Translations under genes and position numbers: made by a program
Shown here: piece by piece, positions 5,908-7,422 of the stretch
Numbering within the stretch: the first letter of the stretch is position 1
Layout of the letters: every line of letters starts with the position of its first letter
From: Candidatus Heimdallarchaeota archaeon
Lineage (GTDB): Archaea > Asgardarchaeota > Heimdallarchaeia > Heimdallarchaeales > Heimdallarchaeaceae
Reading direction: 5' to 3'
Length of the DNA stretch: 7,422 nucleotides
Assembly: GCA_023139025.1 (NCBI GenBank)
Contig: JAGLOH010000098.1
Span: 1 to 7,422 of the forward strand
Notes under the pieces: model-generated
What the model saw: the letters and a program-made list of their open reading frames with translations, nothing else
What the model was told of the DNA's origin: nothing
Databases searched by the model: none

Positions 5908-6558
5908 TTGAGGAGAAAATATTTGAGATTCAAATATTTGTTTCTTGCATTAATTATGATTTTTTCTTTAGCCCTAAGCGTTAACTCCTCTTATTATTCT
6001 GATGATTTACCCATTCTATATACTCAAATAACACAGATTAGTTGGCCTCCTAATTATGATATTGACACTTATTCATTTGGTACCTATACAAAATTTCTCT
6101 TTGAAACAGATTATGAGATTATAAATAATGGGTCAAAAATTACTGTCACAGTGCATCGAGCTCCATATTTCATACCTATGATGAATGCGAGTCTAGTTGA
6201 TTCAAGTTTAAATCCTGGTATTAGTTATGTCTTTGTTTATCCTGTATATGATGCTGTTATTAAGGAAGGAATTAGCAAAATATCTTCAGGGATTTCTTTT
6301 TCTGTGGGAGATTATTCAAATCAGTCTTTTCCATTAGGAAATTACACTTTTTGGTTTGATGCTCCAGACTTAAAATATGATCTTCAACTAATACCATTTT
6401 ATACAACCATTAATATTACAGAGAATCAGGTTATAATCACCCATCAAGGTACAAATGAAAAAATAATCTTTCCTGAACAAACTACTGAAATTAGTTTTAG
6501 CTTTATATCAAGCTTAACAGTTCTTATTATTCTTATTAGAAGAAAAAGAAGAAAATAA
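5908..6558 (+). CDS. Secreted, membrane-anchored surface glycoprotein candidate
   Basis: A 216-aa protein, family not recognised. Residues 8-25 form a hydrophobic segment after a basic start, as in a signal peptide; residues about 195-210 form a second hydrophobic span followed by RRKRRK. This predicts an extracellular domain held by a C-terminal anchor with a basic cytoplasmic tail, similar in layout to archaeal CTERM-type sorting tails, though I see no diagnostic sorting motif. The ectodomain is rich in Tyr, Thr and Ser and has six N-x-S/T sequons (N26, N74, N93, N138, N145, N169), typical of archaeal surface glycoproteins. The longest start is TTG 5908. An in-frame TTG at 5923 is preceded by GAGGAG with 7 nt spacing, also leaves a complete signal peptide, and may be the real start. 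A run of six T follows the stop. Confidence 0.8.
   Translation: MRRKYLRFKYLFLALIMIFSLALSVNSSYYSDDLPILYTQITQISWPPNYDIDTYSFGTYTKFLFETDYEIINNGSKITVTVHRAPYFIPMMNASLVDSSLNPGISYVFVYPVYDAVIKEGISKISSGISFSVGDYSNQSFPLGNYTFWFDAPDLKYDLQLIPFYTTINITENQVIITHQGTNEKIIFPEQTTEISFSFISSLTVLIILIRRKRRK
5910..5915 (+). promoter_or_regulatory. Shine-Dalgarno favouring the TTG start at 5923
   Basis: GAGGAG lies 7 nt before the in-frame TTG at 5923. It is the best ribosome-binding site on the plus strand of this window and argues for a start five codons inside the longest frame. Confidence 0.5.
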
Positions 6559-6559
6559 G

Positions 6560-6565
6560 TTTTTT
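6560..6565 (+). terminator. T-run after the surface protein gene
   Basis: Six consecutive T residues begin 1 nt after the TAA stop. Archaeal RNA polymerase can terminate at such tracts without a hairpin. It lies directly before the convergent stop of the right DUF123 gene. Confidence 0.35.
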
Positions 6566-7006
6566 CTAATTTGAATTGATTGCCAAAAAATGGCTTTCAC
6601 ATTTATTTTTACAATCGCTATTCCCTATTCCAGGAATTGGTGAGAATCCATCAATTTTGCTCAATAATTTGTATAATTCGCACTCTTTTTTCTGATTAAT
6701 GGATATTGCTATTCCAATTATTTCACTTGCTTTGTGCATTGTAACTTGATCTATATGCCAATGTTTCTTTTTTTGTTTCCTTACATGCCTATGTAAGCGC
6801 GATGCTAACCCTCCAGCACCAAAAGCACTTCCAACATAGATATAATTTCCTTTTGTAAGCTCAATGGGTTGCTTTCTTCTGACGATTGTAATGTCTTCAG
6901 AGATATGAATAAATAGTAAGTATGTACCATATAACCCTTGAGTAAATTCTATTAGGGGACCTGTAAGAATAATTATCCCTCTTCTAATTCTAGTGCTTTT
7001 TCCCAA
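6566..7006 (-). CDS. DUF123 / Uri-family GIY-YIG-like nuclease (intact copy)
   Basis: A 146-aa DUF123 (COG1833) protein, about the usual length plus a short N-terminal extension. Motifs in order: GTYLLF at residues 27-32 (GIY-like), NYIYVGSA around 54-61 (YIG-like), GGLASRLHRH with the conserved arginine, KKHWHIDQ, a glutamate in KKECEL, and the terminal NSDC-x3-C-x-SHF. The family is related to GIY-YIG endonucleases; nuclease activity is plausible but its biological substrate is unknown. The only conventional start in frame is TTG 7006, which overlaps the 3' end of the TPR gene by 34 nt, so translational coupling is likely. No Shine-Dalgarno precedes it. The left copy (5418-5843) is its paralogue. 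Confidence 0.85.
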   Translation of the reverse strand: MGKSTRIRRGIIILTGPLIEFTQGLYGTYLLFIHISEDITIVRRKQPIELTKGNYIYVGSAFGAGGLASRLHRHVRKQKKKHWHIDQVTMHKASEIIGIAISINQKKECELYKLLSKIDGFSPIPGIGNSDCKNKCESHFLAINSN

Positions 7007-7422
7007 TAATCTAGTGCTTTTTCTTCTTCTCCAAGATCTTCTGAAATATCTCCAAGCATTCTATATAATCTGGCTTCTGTTTTGTTATATCGCAATGCAT
7101 CTTCTAGATAGGCGTTTGCTTTATCATAGTCTTTCGATGCCCAGGAAAGAGAAGCGAGTGACATTGATGCTTCTAAGAAAGATGGATCTCTGCTTAAACA
7201 TTCTTCATAATACAGTATGGCCTCTTCAATATTAGCTAAGGAAGCATAGATGTTTGCCAAATTAAAAAATCCTAGCACATTATCAGGATCCAATTCAATA
7301 ACTTTTGAGAAGGAATCTATTGCTTGTATAAAATCTTGTTTTGCTTCCAAAGTCTTCCCTAGTTGAAACCAGGCTTGCAAATCTTCTTCATTGATTTTAG
7401 TTACTGATCGAAAATAATCTTC
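6973..7422 (-). CDS. Tetratricopeptide repeat protein, N-terminus beyond window
   Basis: The frame is open from the right window edge to TAA 6973, giving 149 visible residues. They hold four consecutive 34-residue TPR units after 13 leading residues, with the typical pattern (AWFQLGKTLEAKQDFIQAID, FFNLANIYASLANIEEAI, LASLSWASKDYDKANAYLEDA, MLGDISEDLGEEEKALDYWEKA). TPR arrays are protein-binding scaffolds; nothing here identifies the partner. A TTG at 7380 could be called as start, but it falls inside the first repeat and the frame continues upstream, so the true start is outside. The last 11 codons overlap the DUF123 gene in another frame, which suggests co-expression of the two. Confidence 0.88.
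   Translation of the reverse strand, partial: EDYFRSVTKINEEDLQAWFQLGKTLEAKQDFIQAIDSFSKVIELDPDNVLGFFNLANIYASLANIEEAILYYEECLSRDPSFLEASMSLASLSWASKDYDKANAYLEDALRYNKTEARLYRMLGDISEDLGEEEKALDYWEKALELEEG
6974..6999 (-). repeat. 26-bp block identical to 5817-5842
   Basis: This is the right-hand member of the duplicated block. Here it encodes the TPR C-terminus in one frame and the DUF123 N-terminus in another. Confidence 0.85.
6989..7023 (-). repeat. 14-bp direct repeat, 21-bp period
   Basis: GAAAAAGCACTAGA occurs twice on the minus strand, at 7010-7023 and 6989-7002. In the TPR frame it gives the repeated peptide EKAL. The DUF123 TTG start lies between the two units. Loss of one period by slippage or recombination would remove that start while keeping both reading frames downstream. 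Confidence 0.8.

Noticed and set aside
6993..7235. 80-aa plus-strand open frame
   Set aside because: It is antisense to the TPR gene; its hydrophobic look comes from reading the TPR codons backwards.
7378..7380. TTG as the start of the TPR protein
   Set aside because: It encodes a residue at the beginning of the first TPR unit and the frame continues upstream to the window edge without a stop.

Overview
The window is AT-rich and most likely comes from an Asgard archaeon. A Rab/Ras-type small GTPase without a lipidation cysteine sits among archaeal-type genes. Several starts (ATG 1886, 3931, 4016, 5202) have no Shine-Dalgarno but carry an A/T-rich box about 22-35 nt upstream, as expected for leaderless archaeal transcripts. 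The organism call is inferred from gene content; no rRNA or other marker gene is present.

Layout. 1-1134 (-): 5' part of an unrecognised protein with a four-cysteine cluster, open to the window edge, with a TATA box and a clear Shine-Dalgarno. 1267-1782 (-): small GTPase with an altered G3 motif. 1886-3516 (+): a 61-aa protein followed at once by a radical SAM/SPASM enzyme; this two-gene unit looks like a peptide- or protein-modifying cassette. 3518-3931 (-): four-helix membrane protein, convergent with the enzyme and 1 bp away from it. 4016-5152 (+): a second radical SAM protein, PflA-like (COG1180), with a cysteine-rich N-terminus. 5202-5408 (+): 68-aa two-helix membrane protein. 5418-5843 (-): a DUF123 (GIY-YIG-like, COG1833) gene without a normal start codon. 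5908-6558 (+): secreted, membrane-anchored surface protein with six N-glycosylation sequons. 6566-7006 (-): intact DUF123 paralogue, overlapping the 3' end of a TPR protein gene (6973-7422) that runs off the right edge.

Two points stand out. First, the 61-aa protein plus SPASM enzyme is a candidate undescribed post-translational modification system: the enzyme has all seven SPASM cysteines and a possible peptide-binding N-terminal domain, but lacks a normal GGEP motif. The small partner ends in cysteine. Second, the two DUF123 genes are remnants of a duplicated TPR-DUF123 unit. In the left copy the TPR gene has shrunk to a 27-codon vestige, and a 21-bp deletion between short direct repeats appears to have removed the DUF123 start codon. 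The rest of that DUF123 frame is still open and retains the family motifs.

No tRNA, rRNA, CRISPR array or insertion sequence was seen, and no gene-free stretch exceeds 300 bases. The longest gap, 1135-1266, holds promoter and leader sequence.
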